Program-made: the position numbers and the translations under genes
Shown here: positions 1 to 8,471 of the stretch, piece after piece
How positions within the stretch are numbered: the stretch's first letter is position 1
Layout: the number at the start of each line of letters is the position of its first letter
The notes under the pieces: generated by a model
What the model was told of the DNA's origin: nothing
The model's input: the letters and a program-made list of their open reading frames with translations, nothing else
Databases searched by the model: none
Source of the DNA: DATEMK01 sp035275625
GTDB lineage: Bacteria > Bacteroidota > Bacteroidia > AKYH767-A > OLB10
DNA length: 24,745 nt
Direction: 5' to 3'
Assembly (NCBI GenBank): GCA_035275625.1
Contig: DATEMK010000223.1
Coordinates: forward strand, 1-24,745

Positions 1-241
1 GAATGCCTGAAGTTGAAACTTTTTCCCATAGGAAATTTCCAAATTTGTCATATTTCCTTGTATATATATTTTCACTTTGTGTATAACCCGTTACAATTAC
101 ATTGTCTGATTTGTCACGGGCAATCATTGAACCTGACTTGAGATAGTTGTCGGCAGGTTTTATCCAATCCGTAGAATACGATGCGAATAAATTAACGGAA
201 ATGAGAAGAAGTGAACACAGAATAAGGAATAGCTTTTTCAT
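1..241 (-). CDS. Secreted SBBP-like beta-propeller protein, N-terminal part
   Basis: Only the first 80 residues are visible; the gene runs off the left edge. It begins with a signal peptide (MKKLFLILCSLLLISVNLFA), so the product is exported. The following residues, ending in RKYDKFGNFLWEKV, have the pattern of SBBP (seven-bladed beta-propeller) repeats, in which a position such as 'DNVIVTGYT' precedes 'KYDxxGNxLW'. The start lies only 3 bp after the stop of the FG-GAP protein on the same strand, so the two are probably co-transcribed and both exported. The family name rests on one repeat and is tentative; the exported status is firmer. The C-terminus, and any T9SS sorting tail, is outside the window. 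Confidence 0.7.
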   Translation of the reverse strand, partial: MKKLFLILCSLLLISVNLFASYSTDWIKPADNYLKSGSMIARDKSDNVIVTGYTQSENIYTRKYDKFGNFLWEKVSTSGI

Positions 242-244
242 TAG

Positions 245-2872
245 TTAATTTTTAATAAGTTTGACTGTCTGAATATTTACATTCAATTTTATTTTGCAAA
301 AATAAATTCCGCTGTTGAGTTCCGATAAATCAATTTTGATTTTATTTTTTCCTGTTTGAAGATTTATGGTTGAAATATTTTTTATTTCTCTTCCAGCAAT
401 ATCAATAATTGAAATAGAAACGTTGTCTGTTTTTTCTAAATCGAAAGAAACTGTTGTTGATTCATTAAACGGGTTTGGAGAAACTTCTATGGCGAAATGA
501 GATGCAAGAGTATTATCAGTAATTACAGTAGGTATTGTTCCGCAGGCGGATAAACCAGATCCACCGGTTGCCGTTCCTGTAGTAATACCCGGTAAAATTG
601 TTAATGCACTTGGCATTCCGCTTGGAGGCAAACTCACAAGCCCTGCTAAATCCTTTATTCCATCCCCTGTAAAATCAGCAAACCACGGTGAACGAAATCC
701 ATAATAAACACACAAACGATGGTCATAGCTAAATACGCCACTTCCATTATTTAAATAAATGCTCATATCATTTGATGCATTCTGGCTTACAATCAAATCA
801 ACATCACCATCATTATCCACATCACCAGCCGCAACACCGGAAACGTTTGCGAGATCAGGCGAATACGCTGCATCAATTAACTGGACGCTCTGAAAGGTTC
901 CATTACCATTGCCCATTCGAACTGTTAAGTTATAATCTCCCGGGTTTGATCCGTAGTTACAGGATGCAAGGTCAGTATGTCCATCGTTATTTAAATCGGT
1001 TGCAAGAATGTCGTATGGAGATTGTGACATTTGAAATGAAACGGGTGAGATCAAATCTCCTGCTCCATTATTCAGCGATATGTCTATGCTTGTGGATTGC
1101 CCCGTTGCTATATCAAGGAAACCATCTTCATTAAAGTCACAAATTGCAATGGGTCCGGGAAACGGATTAACAATCTTGATGGTCGGAGCGGAAAAATTTC
1201 CACCGCCCAGATTATAGCTTAAGAAAACTCTTTGTCCTGAGAAAGGAACACTGGAACAACCTAACCATTCTGTTACAATAACGTCCAAGTCACCATCATT
1301 ATCAAGATCTGCTACGTCCAGGTCGTTCCAGCCACATGAGTTCATGCTCCATTGCTGGAGTGCTGCAAAAGTTCCGTTGCCATTGTTAAGTGCCGTATAA
1401 AAATCATACGGTGCGCTGTTAATGCCTGAAGCAAAAACCAGATCAGCAAAACCATCATTATTAATATCTCTCAGCTTAACTCCGACTCCTCCTATAAAAC
1501 CGGAATAATTAATTGCATTGGTAAATGTGCCGTTACCGTTATTCTTGCTTACAGCAACCGAAACATTAATGGCAGTGCGGCTGTCTGCCGAGGTCGCAAT
1601 ATCCAAATCACCATCATTATCTATATCGACAGCCTCCAGCTTAGTTGATATGCCCGGAAAGCCGGTGCCATATAGGACCGGTGTGGGAAATTCCCCTGAG
1701 CCATTGTTCGGATGAACAGTAAGTTCATTGGAATAATTATCAACTGTCAACACATCAGTATCCCCGTCAAGATCCACATCACCTGCAAGAATTACAAATG
1801 TGTACTGACCGGCAGAGTTTAATATTTCCGGACCAAAGGTTCCGTTACCCTGGTTAAGCACTATGCGGTATCCATCACCTGTTGCCCCAACCGATGCTGC
1901 AGCAACAATATCCTTAAAGCCATCACCACTCAAATCAACAACCTGGAAACTCGGAGCACCCCCATACCAAAAATCCATGACGATCATTTGTGCTGAGTCC
2001 AATGTTCCGTTGCCAAGATTACGTCTCAGTGAAATCTGTTGAGTGCCTGGACTTGAATAGAAAACATCCAGATCGGAATCATTGTCAACATCAGCAAGCT
2101 GAATGCTTGTATATATGTTACTGATTATCGTGCTCTGCATGAGATATGTTGTATTCGTAAATCCTGATCCTGTGTTATGTAATAAAGTTATCTTTTGTGC
2201 TTCATTTGCCACGATTATGTCAGGCAACGAATCTGCATCCATTAAACCGGCAGCTATTTTATAAGGTGCGGTTCCACCCGGAATAGTTACAGCGGCAAGA
2301 AATCCTCCGGTTGTATTATTAGTTAATATACTAACGGTGCTGCCCATACCAAAACCACCATTGTTGGCAACTGCAAGGTCTATAAATCCGTCAAGGTTAA
2401 AATCTGCCGCTGCAACGCCTATGGGTCCGTTTCCTACCGGATAATTAGTTTTTGTTCCAAATGTTCCGTTGCCATTACCCGGAAAAAGTGAAATTGTTGA
2501 CCCCGTCCAGTTTGAACCTGTATTGGAAACTACCACATCAGGAATGTTGTCCCCGGTAAAATCAGCCACCACAATATCCCATGATTCAAAACCGGTCGTG
2601 TACTGACTGGGAGTACCGTATCTTCCGTTACCATTATTAAGCATGACGGAAAACCCCGAATTGAAATTCCCGTTTGCTATTACGGCATCCAAATCACCAT
2701 CCCCATCAAGATCGGCAAGCTGTGCAGCTTCAGGAGCAGGTGCAATTACCGAAGTTCTGGTTGTAAAACCTAAAGATGTGTTTGCAAATTCTGTTACTAT
2801 CTGCGCATTCAAATGGAAGCAGCAAAGAGATAGCAACAAAAATGTGCTGATTGTTAGTGTTACGCTTTTCAT
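245..2872 (-). CDS. FG-GAP/VCBS repeat protein with T9SS C-terminal sorting domain
   Basis: An 875-residue exported protein. The start at 2872 was chosen because MKSVTLTISTFLLLSLCC opens a good signal peptide ending near NAQ; the longer frame upstream has no such feature. The body holds 14 FG-GAP/VCBS repeats, each centred on a calcium-loop motif such as DLDGDGDLD, DFNLDGFID, DVDNDGDVD or DFTGDGIKD. FG-GAP repeats form seven-bladed propellers, so 14 would make two. The last roughly 80 residues (from FAIEVSPNPFNESTTVSF to VKLIKN) are a typical Por/T9SS type A sorting domain, with the SPNPF motif and the 'SGIYFCKI' strand. The expected route is Sec export, then T9SS secretion or attachment to the cell surface. 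The ligand is unknown. It lies 49 bp after the lipoprotein gene and 3 bp before the SBBP gene. Confidence 0.93.
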   Translation of the reverse strand: MKSVTLTISTFLLLSLCCFHLNAQIVTEFANTSLGFTTRTSVIAPAPEAAQLADLDGDGDLDAVIANGNFNSGFSVMLNNGNGRYGTPSQYTTGFESWDIVVADFTGDNIPDVVVSNTGSNWTGSTISLFPGNGNGTFGTKTNYPVGNGPIGVAAADFNLDGFIDLAVANNGGFGMGSTVSILTNNTTGGFLAAVTIPGGTAPYKIAAGLMDADSLPDIIVANEAQKITLLHNTGSGFTNTTYLMQSTIISNIYTSIQLADVDNDSDLDVFYSSPGTQQISLRRNLGNGTLDSAQMIVMDFWYGGAPSFQVVDLSGDGFKDIVAAASVGATGDGYRIVLNQGNGTFGPEILNSAGQYTFVILAGDVDLDGDTDVLTVDNYSNELTVHPNNGSGEFPTPVLYGTGFPGISTKLEAVDIDNDGDLDIATSADSRTAINVSVAVSKNNGNGTFTNAINYSGFIGGVGVKLRDINNDGFADLVFASGINSAPYDFYTALNNGNGTFAALQQWSMNSCGWNDLDVADLDNDGDLDVIVTEWLGCSSVPFSGQRVFLSYNLGGGNFSAPTIKIVNPFPGPIAICDFNEDGFLDIATGQSTSIDISLNNGAGDLISPVSFQMSQSPYDILATDLNNDGHTDLASCNYGSNPGDYNLTVRMGNGNGTFQSVQLIDAAYSPDLANVSGVAAGDVDNDGDVDLIVSQNASNDMSIYLNNGSGVFSYDHRLCVYYGFRSPWFADFTGDGIKDLAGLVSLPPSGMPSALTILPGITTGTATGGSGLSACGTIPTVITDNTLASHFAIEVSPNPFNESTTVSFDLEKTDNVSISIIDIAGREIKNISTINLQTGKNKIKIDLSELNSGIYFCKIKLNVNIQTVKLIKN

Positions 2873-2921
2873 TGTTTTAGTTTTTAATTGCTTTAATAGT
2901 TTTGAATTCATTAATTTAAAC

Positions 2922-3359
2922 TCATATTTTTTCGAATGTGAGTAAATCCGTTCCGCCATTGCCGCCACTTACATCTTCCAGTTTTATAATGGAAGAATTT
3001 TGTTGTAAAACATGCCAGTCATCATTTAATTCTTCAAAATGTACAGTTGTTCCAAAGTTTAAAATTAATTTCTGTTGGCTGTCATCATTTCCTTCCGACC
3101 AGGTTCCGTTTACTGTATTGCTTGAACTTGCAGCAGTTACAGTGCCGTCAGAATTAAATTGAAAATTATAATTGGTGAAATGATGAGTTTCATCATTTCC
3201 GCTGTCATTAAATAATGTAATCTTCCATTTACCCTGCTCAATAGTTGTATTTAATACAGGAGTTGGAGCCGGAGAAGAATTGTCATCTTTTTTGCATGAT
3301 ATAACTAATGTTGCCATTGCAAAAATTAATAAGGTAATTTGAGTGATTTGCTTTTTCAT
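2922..3359 (-). CDS. Small lipoprotein, lipocalin-like fold suspected
   Basis: A 145-residue protein starting at MKKQITQITLLIFAMATL, with a lipobox (VISC, Cys22) followed by KKDDNSS, so it is a Sec-exported lipoprotein. An acidic/Ser-rich linker leads to a domain opening with 'GKWKITLFNDSGND' and containing 'FNSDGTVTAASSSNTVNGTWS'. This order (GxW..., FxxDGxV, GxW) is typical of lipocalin-like domains in Bacteroidota lipoproteins; the assignment is from pattern only. The in-frame extension upstream to 3446 was rejected because the signal peptide begins at 3359. It is the first gene of a unit with the FG-GAP protein and follows an FNR-like site (3434-3445) and a -7 element (3381-3388). Confidence 0.85.
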   Translation of the reverse strand: MKKQITQITLLIFAMATLVISCKKDDNSSPAPTPVLNTTIEQGKWKITLFNDSGNDETHHFTNYNFQFNSDGTVTAASSSNTVNGTWSEGNDDSQQKLILNFGTTVHFEELNDDWHVLQQNSSIIKLEDVSGGNGGTDLLTFEKI

Positions 3360-3380
3360 TTTATGTATATTTTTAGAATA

Positions 3381-3447
3381 CAAAGTTGCACGAGTAACCT
3401 GTGTTTTAATATGACACCTGTCAGGTAAGCGGATGATCTTAATCATC
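3381..3447 (-). promoter_or_regulatory. FNR-like operator plus -7 element before the lipoprotein unit
   Basis: The perfect dyad GATGATcttaATCATC lies at 3432-3447, with the TGAT-N4-ATCA core at 3434-3445. On the minus strand a -7 element CAACTTTG (consensus TAnnTTTG, one mismatch) occupies 3381-3388. Centre-to-centre distance is exactly 55 bp, as in four other promoters of this window. A second, degenerate half-matching site (ATCATaaaaATCAA) lies at 3449-3462. Confidence 0.7.
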
Positions 3448-3582
3448 TATCATAAAAATCAAAAGTAGATGCTTATGTTAGTTGAGAGGAATGAAAGATT
3501 CCAAACGGGAATAAATTGATACTGAGTAATTCTACTTTTCTTATTAAATGGGCATACTAATTTTTAAGAATGTAAAATTATT

Positions 3583-3602
3583 GGCTTCCCTGCCGGAAAG
3601 CC
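3583..3602 (-). terminator. Weak stem-loop, possible terminator of the SRPBCC/membrane-protein unit
   Basis: The imperfect hairpin GGCTT...AAGCC with one internal mismatch sits in the gene-free stretch 3447-3723, downstream of the stop at 3724 on the minus strand. An AT-rich tract follows, but there is no clean U-run, so this is a weak call. Apart from this and the operator, I see nothing else in that stretch. Confidence 0.3.
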
Positions 3603-3723
3603 TTACATAATTTTTGAAAAGAGTTACATGATTCACACATTAGAAGGGCTACGGAGCGGTAAAAAAGGAAGTAATAAAAGAGTTCTTTCTATCATCTGCA
3701 TATTTCCTGGATTTTTCTATTCA

Positions 3724-4059
3724 TTAGTATCCGGTTGTTATTCTATAAATCATTGCAATAATGATAAAGATGAAAATAGATGTATAAATCAATTTGTTAT
3801 TCTTCGCCAGCCAATTCGGGAGATGAATATCAAAGTTCGCTTTGGAAGAATCGGAGTATTTACGAGCTATTAATGTAAGCGGACAGCTGTTTCCGAAGAT
3901 AAGCAGTACTATACCCTCAATAAGAATAGCACTCACTCCGATCCAAACCCACTTATCAATTTTATCATTCACAACTGCATACAACATGTAGAACAAAATC
4001 AAATTGAAAAAAATCCAAACAGCTGTATGAATAATTTTAATGATTGTAAGTTTTGTCAT
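3724..4059 (-). CDS. Small integral membrane protein with a CPLT motif
   Basis: A 111-residue protein with about four membrane segments: residues 5-27, 36-56, a loop, then 88-110. The loop carries NSCPLTLIARKY followed by a hydrophilic stretch and the motif 'FDIHLPNWLAKNNK'. A CPLT motif after a hydrophobic helix recalls DUF2784-type membrane proteins, but I cannot confirm the family. The gene starts 14 bp after the SRPBCC gene on the same strand, so the two are very likely co-transcribed and would share the FNR-like site at 5352-5363. No catalytic motif is visible. Confidence 0.8.
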   Translation of the reverse strand: MTKLTIIKIIHTAVWIFFNLILFYMLYAVVNDKIDKWVWIGVSAILIEGIVLLIFGNSCPLTLIARKYSDSSKANFDIHLPNWLAKNNKLIYTSIFIFIIIAMIYRITTGY

Positions 4060-4073
4060 CAGTGTTAGTCAAA

Positions 4074-5282
4074 TTATTTATTTTCAACTTCAAGCTCCTG
4101 CATTTGAATTTTAGCTGTTGCTGATCTCGCCTTTGCATCGCGCTCTGCAATTCCTTTGATTGAATTTATTTGCGTAATGGTCATCATACTATGTATCGGT
4201 GGATAAATAACATTTCCCATTAGCCATTCTTTCCATTTGGGGGACGATTCAAAGCGCGCACGGGTAATTAAGTGTGTTGCATCTTTACCAATGGGTTCGA
4301 GGACAAATGACCAGGTCATTTTAAATGGGCCGCCCATTCGTTCTGTTTCACCACCGATAACAAAATACTTTTCATGCTCAACAGCATACACATTGAAAAA
4401 ACTGTCGTGCTCTGGTGTTGCCGAAAGCTTGTCGCCAACATTTCTTGTTTCCCATCCTTTTACCAAATAATCAGTGCTCGGCTTACCGCCATTATCAAGC
4501 GCATCAATGCTGTACCATCCGGCTCTGTCGCAACCTAATTGCATAAGATAACGCCACACGATTGAAACGGGAGCTTCAATGTCCCGATGGAATGTTAGTC
4601 CATATTTTGATCCCGGAATTAATTCATCTCCGGATAATGTTCTGTGATCATCGTCAGGTAATTTCATTTTTCCTAATTCAGCTTCGAAATGTGACATAAC
4701 GGAATTACGAATAAGATGTGAGCCAATACCAATGAAACGATAATAATTATTAAAATTTTTCCAGCTTCTTTCATCAGTTGCCGAAGTTCTTAATTCAAGG
4801 CTGATGGTGCTTCCCTCTCTGAACGGCTCGACAGAAATAGCCCACGCTATTTTTCCATAACCGGGGTTATTAAAATTTCGGAATTTATCAGGACCAATTT
4901 TCTTAAACGGAATCTTCAAATGCCAGAACTGTCCCACAGAACCTACTACTACTTCCTTACCGGGTGTTTCATGCAAAATCATAAAGCCTGCATCACTTTT
5001 TGCAATCTGATCCACACCAAGCCCAACTTTTTCATGTGTTTTTTCTTTACCGCATAATTTATCGGGCAAAGTCCTGATGTCAAATAATAATTTAATCCAT
5101 GGAACTTCTGACATATCAAAATGTCTTGCTGCTTGCCATGCAACTTCAGGTTTTGCATTTACGAAGATTCGGTGAATCTCCGTATGACGCGGATTTGGAA
5201 GATAGTTTTGAATTGCTCTCATAGCTTTTTTGAACCGATTTTTAGTTTTATTAAATTTAAATTGATTGATTTTATCATTCAA
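4074..5282 (-). CDS. Tandem SRPBCC (START-like) domain protein
   Basis: A 402-residue soluble protein without signal peptide. It appears to contain two SRPBCC/polyketide-cyclase-like domains. The first runs from about residue 35 (EIHRIFVNAKPEVAWQAARH) to 205. The second runs from about 225 (YGLTFHRDIEAPVSIVWRYL) to 385 and includes GCDRAGWYSIDALDNGG, a signature I recognise from SRPBCC proteins of unknown role. Such domains form a cavity for hydrophobic ligands; the ligand here is unknown. The N-terminal 20 residues are very basic, and Met21 (MRAIQNYLPNPRH) is an alternative start. The gene heads a unit with the 111-residue membrane protein and lies 69 bp from an FNR-like site. The two-domain split is my reading of the spacing of the repeated 'E-I/D-x-P-x-x-x-W' openings. 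Confidence 0.85.
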   Translation of the reverse strand: MNDKINQFKFNKTKNRFKKAMRAIQNYLPNPRHTEIHRIFVNAKPEVAWQAARHFDMSEVPWIKLLFDIRTLPDKLCGKEKTHEKVGLGVDQIAKSDAGFMILHETPGKEVVVGSVGQFWHLKIPFKKIGPDKFRNFNNPGYGKIAWAISVEPFREGSTISLELRTSATDERSWKNFNNYYRFIGIGSHLIRNSVMSHFEAELGKMKLPDDDHRTLSGDELIPGSKYGLTFHRDIEAPVSIVWRYLMQLGCDRAGWYSIDALDNGGKPSTDYLVKGWETRNVGDKLSATPEHDSFFNVYAVEHEKYFVIGGETERMGGPFKMTWSFVLEPIGKDATHLITRARFESSPKWKEWLMGNVIYPPIHSMMTITQINSIKGIAERDAKARSATAKIQMQELEVENK

Positions 5283-5298
5283 TCAAAAAATTATTCAG

Positions 5299-5365
5299 CA
5301 AATTTTAATTTTTAGACTTTGTTCTGAAATGATTAAGGACATTACTTCAGATGATTTTTATCATC
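5299..5365 (-). promoter_or_regulatory. FNR-like operator plus -7 element before the SRPBCC unit
   Basis: The perfect dyad GATGATttttATCATC lies at 5350-5365. On the minus strand AAAATTTG (one mismatch to TAnnTTTG) occupies 5299-5306, again exactly 55 bp centre to centre. The start codon is at 5282, which gives a short leader. Confidence 0.68.
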
Positions 5366-5419
5366 TATTAGAAGAGGGGTCTCCCCATGATACAGATACA
5401 GAACAATAACTGACACCCA

Positions 5420-5809
5420 TTATTTTTTCGGAAGCAGCCAGGTGGGAACAAGAATGACACACCCAACGGCCGCAGTTGTCGGCTGCATCCAGGAGACGTA
5501 ACCAATGATGTATAATTGCACCGCTAACCAGATGAAAACTATAGCAACTGATATAAACGCTGCCTGCCGGGCAAAGCGAAGACGGGCAAATACTGAGATG
5601 GAAGCCAAAAGAAACGACCCGCCTACAACAACAAAAAGAATAATGCCTGGTATAAAATAGTTGCTGAAGGGACTTCCTTCCAGCCATTCAGTAGGGACAC
5701 CTTCAGCTCCCGCAAAGGCATAATAACCTCCTCCGAAAGCATTTAGTGCGCTGAATGCGAGCAGCGCTCCCAATGAGCAACGAACAAGTTTGTGTGATGA
5801 ATCAGTCAT
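5420..5809 (-). CDS. Small four-helix membrane protein of unknown function
   Basis: A 129-residue protein with about four hydrophobic segments (residues 12-32, 50-72, 78-100, 106-124). The first extracytoplasmic loop contains 'GGGYYAFAGAEGVPTEWLEGSPFSNYFIPG', whose pattern GVPxEWLxGSPFxxYFIPG I recognise as conserved in short uncharacterised bacterial membrane proteins. It starts 11 bp after the preceding gene's stop and is probably the last gene of the OmpW-led unit. A second frame on the same strand (5361-5687) is a shadow. No function can be assigned. Confidence 0.82.
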   Translation of the reverse strand: MTDSSHKLVRCSLGALLAFSALNAFGGGYYAFAGAEGVPTEWLEGSPFSNYFIPGIILFVVVGGSFLLASISVFARLRFARQAAFISVAIVFIWLAVQLYIIGYVSWMQPTTAAVGCVILVPTWLLPKK

Positions 5810-5820
5810 TAGATTTTTAA

Positions 5821-6927
5821 TTATTCGAATTCTTTACAATTGTATTTAACATTTGTCAATTTAAAATTTCCATAACATAAATTTCCTTCAGGGTAATTAT
5901 AAATCGCATCCGCATAACCTGCGAGGTTAAATCCATTGATTGTCTTGTAATCTTTCATAGGTGTTGACCACGGTATTCTTTTCATTGAATTGTTTTCTGC
6001 AACAGCAAAACGGTCATCGGAAATAAAATTTATGAGTTCTCCTTTGTCATTAAAATACAACCATGCTGTTATAGTGATATTGTTATTTGTAAATTCTGCC
6101 TTCACTTTATTGCTGTCAGCTTCCAGCCATTTAATTCTTTTGTCAATTAATGTGGCAGGTGCCATCACACACATATCATTAAAAAAAGTTACCGTTTCTG
6201 CAACGTCCATTTCTTTACCTGATTGATATTGTACTCTGAACAAAGAGAATAATCTAATATCCATGAAGGCATCACCATTTTTGAAACAATGAAATCCTGC
6301 AACCGGTAAGTTTTTCATGGTTGCATTCATGAAGAACAAGCGCGTTGACGCATTAATGAAATTGTATTGCTTTGACGTAAATGGCATCCATTCGGATTTA
6401 TCGTTCTTCCTGATTTGCCCTGTGAATTCAATTTTAAAATTTTTTACAAATGGTTTGTTCACTGAACCTGTATAGTGAAGATACTTTTTTACAGGCTCCG
6501 GCAAACTCTGAATATCGTTTTCAGTTAATAATGATTCAGCAATAAAAGCATCATCCTTCATACTGCTGGTTACTTCATTTTTAAATTTATTGCTGAAGCT
6601 CCACGTTCCGTATCCGATGATCATAGCAATAAGGATGATAACATTTGCAATCGTCCCGAATCTTGAATCATACCAGCTTGTGATAATAAGATATTGAGAA
6701 AATAATACTGCCGGAAAACAGACAATCCACCAAGTATCTTTTTTTAAAAAAAATTGTACGGCTGACATTATAAATAGGAAGGCTGTCAAAAACCATAATG
6801 CTCCAACAGGTTTTGAAATTTCTTTTGAAAGCTGAGTGATGTTGCCATAGCCAAATGCCTTTGCAAAACCGATCAGGTGAATTAATCCATGAAAAAAAAT
6901 TATTAATGAAATAATATATCTAAGCAT
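5821..6927 (-). CDS. Membrane protein of the DUF6544 type
   Basis: A 368-residue protein. The first 115 residues hold about four transmembrane segments (3-20, 40-60, 66-84, 93-112). The remainder is a soluble domain starting near residue 130 with 'LTENDIQSLPEPVKKYLHYTGSV', followed by a region including 'SKQYNFINASTRLFFMNATM' and ending 'LCYGNFKLTNVKYN'. The 'LPEPVxKYLxYTG' opening and overall layout match what I know of DUF6544 proteins, whose role is unknown. Its first 8 bp overlap the end of the upstream membrane protein, which implies translational coupling. The N-terminus is short and hydrophobic without a cleavage site. Confidence 0.82.
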   Translation of the reverse strand: MLRYIISLIIFFHGLIHLIGFAKAFGYGNITQLSKEISKPVGALWFLTAFLFIMSAVQFFLKKDTWWIVCFPAVLFSQYLIITSWYDSRFGTIANVIILIAMIIGYGTWSFSNKFKNEVTSSMKDDAFIAESLLTENDIQSLPEPVKKYLHYTGSVNKPFVKNFKIEFTGQIRKNDKSEWMPFTSKQYNFINASTRLFFMNATMKNLPVAGFHCFKNGDAFMDIRLFSLFRVQYQSGKEMDVAETVTFFNDMCVMAPATLIDKRIKWLEADSNKVKAEFTNNNITITAWLYFNDKGELINFISDDRFAVAENNSMKRIPWSTPMKDYKTINGFNLAGYADAIYNYPEGNLCYGNFKLTNVKYNCKEFE

Positions 6928-7729
6928 GGCTCTGTAATGTTTTTTGAGGATGAAAATTTTTAAATAATAAAAAGCAGCCCATGAATCCTCCTAAAGCAAT
7001 AACAATATAAAATGGCATCAACGGATCCCATTTTCCATAAACCTTTGAATAAGCAAGAAGCATTGTTCCCAAACAAAGAACTAATCCATAAGCGAATCCT
7101 TTAACCAGCATAATCAGGCTTAAAATATACCCCCATGCTTTACAATTCCATAAAAGAATGCCTGCCAATAATGAATTCGGGATTACAATGGATAAATCCA
7201 ACGCAAAAATCAATGGCGGAACGGCTGGTTCTTTACCTGAAATAATAAATTTCACGCACTGACTTCCTTCTACAATAAGCAGTGGAATTGTTGTAAAAAA
7301 CAAATAAGATGCAATCCATTTAACGGGAGTATTTATGTTAAACCAGGAGATTATATTTTTTATATCAATTCCTGATAAACCTAAAATCAAAGTATATATA
7401 CTCAATGCAAATATGGCAACATACAGCAGAAAGAATTTATTGAAAACTGTTCCGAAGAGATAAAAAGCATAATTATAAAGCATGTATGCAATCAGTCCCA
7501 TTATCAGCAAATGACTTTTTTGAGAACCCTTTTTGAAAAATGTAATTGTAATGATTAACAGGGGTACAACAATAAACAAGGTAATAATATCATTTGCCTT
7601 CCAGCTTATTTTAAAGAAATCAGTATCACGGTAAAGATCAGGTAACAATAAACCGCCTGCTGATGCTCCTGCGGCAAGTATCAGAACAATGGTTGACAGA
7701 AGTATTGTGAGGTTATGTCTTTCTTTCAT
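6920..7729 (-). CDS. Polytopic membrane protein, unknown
   Basis: A 269-residue, highly hydrophobic protein with about eight membrane helices and no large soluble domain. Helix 1 (8-28) ends in a Gly/Ala-rich stretch, AAGASAGGLLLPDLYRDT. Charged residues are confined to short loops. No transporter or enzyme motif is recognisable. It overlaps its upstream neighbour by 17 bp and its downstream neighbour by 8 bp, so the order of these genes is fixed in one transcript. I do not recognise the family; that it is a real gene is supported by the overlaps and the membrane pattern. Confidence 0.82.
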   Translation of the reverse strand: MKERHNLTILLSTIVLILAAGASAGGLLLPDLYRDTDFFKISWKANDIITLFIVVPLLIITITFFKKGSQKSHLLIMGLIAYMLYNYAFYLFGTVFNKFFLLYVAIFALSIYTLILGLSGIDIKNIISWFNINTPVKWIASYLFFTTIPLLIVEGSQCVKFIISGKEPAVPPLIFALDLSIVIPNSLLAGILLWNCKAWGYILSLIMLVKGFAYGLVLCLGTMLLAYSKVYGKWDPLMPFYIVIALGGFMGCFLLFKNFHPQKTLQSHA

Positions 7730-8471
7730 TAATGCGATTAGTTTTTACTGAGAATGAATAAATCATAATCATCAGCACTATCATGAGGACATTCCATACG
7801 AAATAAGCAACGAACCCCACTGTAGTCATTACCCAGCTCACATCAATAATTGTCCAAATGGCACCTATCAAACTGACTATTCCATTTGTGATAAGAAGAC
7901 TACGGATGAAATTGTTTTTATCACGATAGTATCCTGCCATCAGCCAGGTCGCGATTCCCAGGAATGCGTAACCCCACATTTCATTTGCCCAACAGAATGA
8001 CTTTGGATTTGACATGGAAAAAGTAGAAATTGCAAAATCATATTCCGGTTTATAGTGCAAAGCAAGATTATGAATGAAAGTTGTCTGGCAGATATAATTG
8101 AAGGAAATCAGAGTGAAGAAAGCAATTGTCCATCCAAACGAAACCAATAAATGAAATTTCTTTTCATCATTGTTTTCTTTAAAATTCAAATAGTGTCCTG
8201 CAACCAACATCAGTATTCCGCCAATTAAAAGAAAACCGAAGTAGAAAGGCCAATCCTGGATTGTGCTGTAATTTTCTGAAAATACTTCCGGTGAAATCCA
8301 TGCAGGTTGAGGCTTAATCAAATTCACAACCAAGAATGCAACAGGACCTGACATGATGAAACCAATTAGTGCAACAAGAGCACCGAGAGAAATAAGTTTG
8401 TTATAATTAATTCTTCGCTTCACAGGGAGATCATTCTTCGAGACGAGATAATTGAAAAAATCTTTTTGCAA
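7713..8471 (-). CDS. Polytopic membrane protein, unknown; start uncertain
   Basis: About 252 residues, with six or seven helices after a hydrophilic N-terminus of about 25 residues (KNDLPVKRRINYNK). The frame opens with TTG at 8471, giving a 41-bp overlap with the upstream gene. A GTG at 8423 would instead give a start 7 bp after the upstream stop at 8431 and a 236-residue protein. No ATG is available before the first helix, so a non-ATG start is needed either way. Segments such as 'IQDWPFYFGFLLIGGILMLVAG' and 'FCWANEMWGYAFLG' contain aromatic and polar residues in helices, but I see no cofactor motif. Its role is probably tied to the other membrane proteins of the unit. Confidence 0.78.
   Translation of the reverse strand: MQKDFFNYLVSKNDLPVKRRINYNKLISLGALVALIGFIMSGPVAFLVVNLIKPQPAWISPEVFSENYSTIQDWPFYFGFLLIGGILMLVAGHYLNFKENNDEKKFHLLVSFGWTIAFFTLISFNYICQTTFIHNLALHYKPEYDFAISTFSMSNPKSFCWANEMWGYAFLGIATWLMAGYYRDKNNFIRSLLITNGIVSLIGAIWTIIDVSWVMTTVGFVAYFVWNVLMIVLMIMIYSFSVKTNRINERKT

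Noticed and set aside
3628..3873. An 81-codon plus-strand frame overlapping the small CPLT membrane protein
   Set aside because: The minus-strand frame has a coherent membrane topology and sits in an operon; the plus frame does not.
5376..5386. GGGGtctCCCC hairpin as terminator of the 129-residue membrane-protein gene
   Set aside because: The stem is only four base pairs and no T-run follows on the minus strand.
5361..5687. A second minus-strand frame inside the 129-residue membrane protein
   Set aside because: It is Cys/Ser-rich without membrane pattern, while the chosen frame shows conserved 'GVPxEWLxGSPF' residues.
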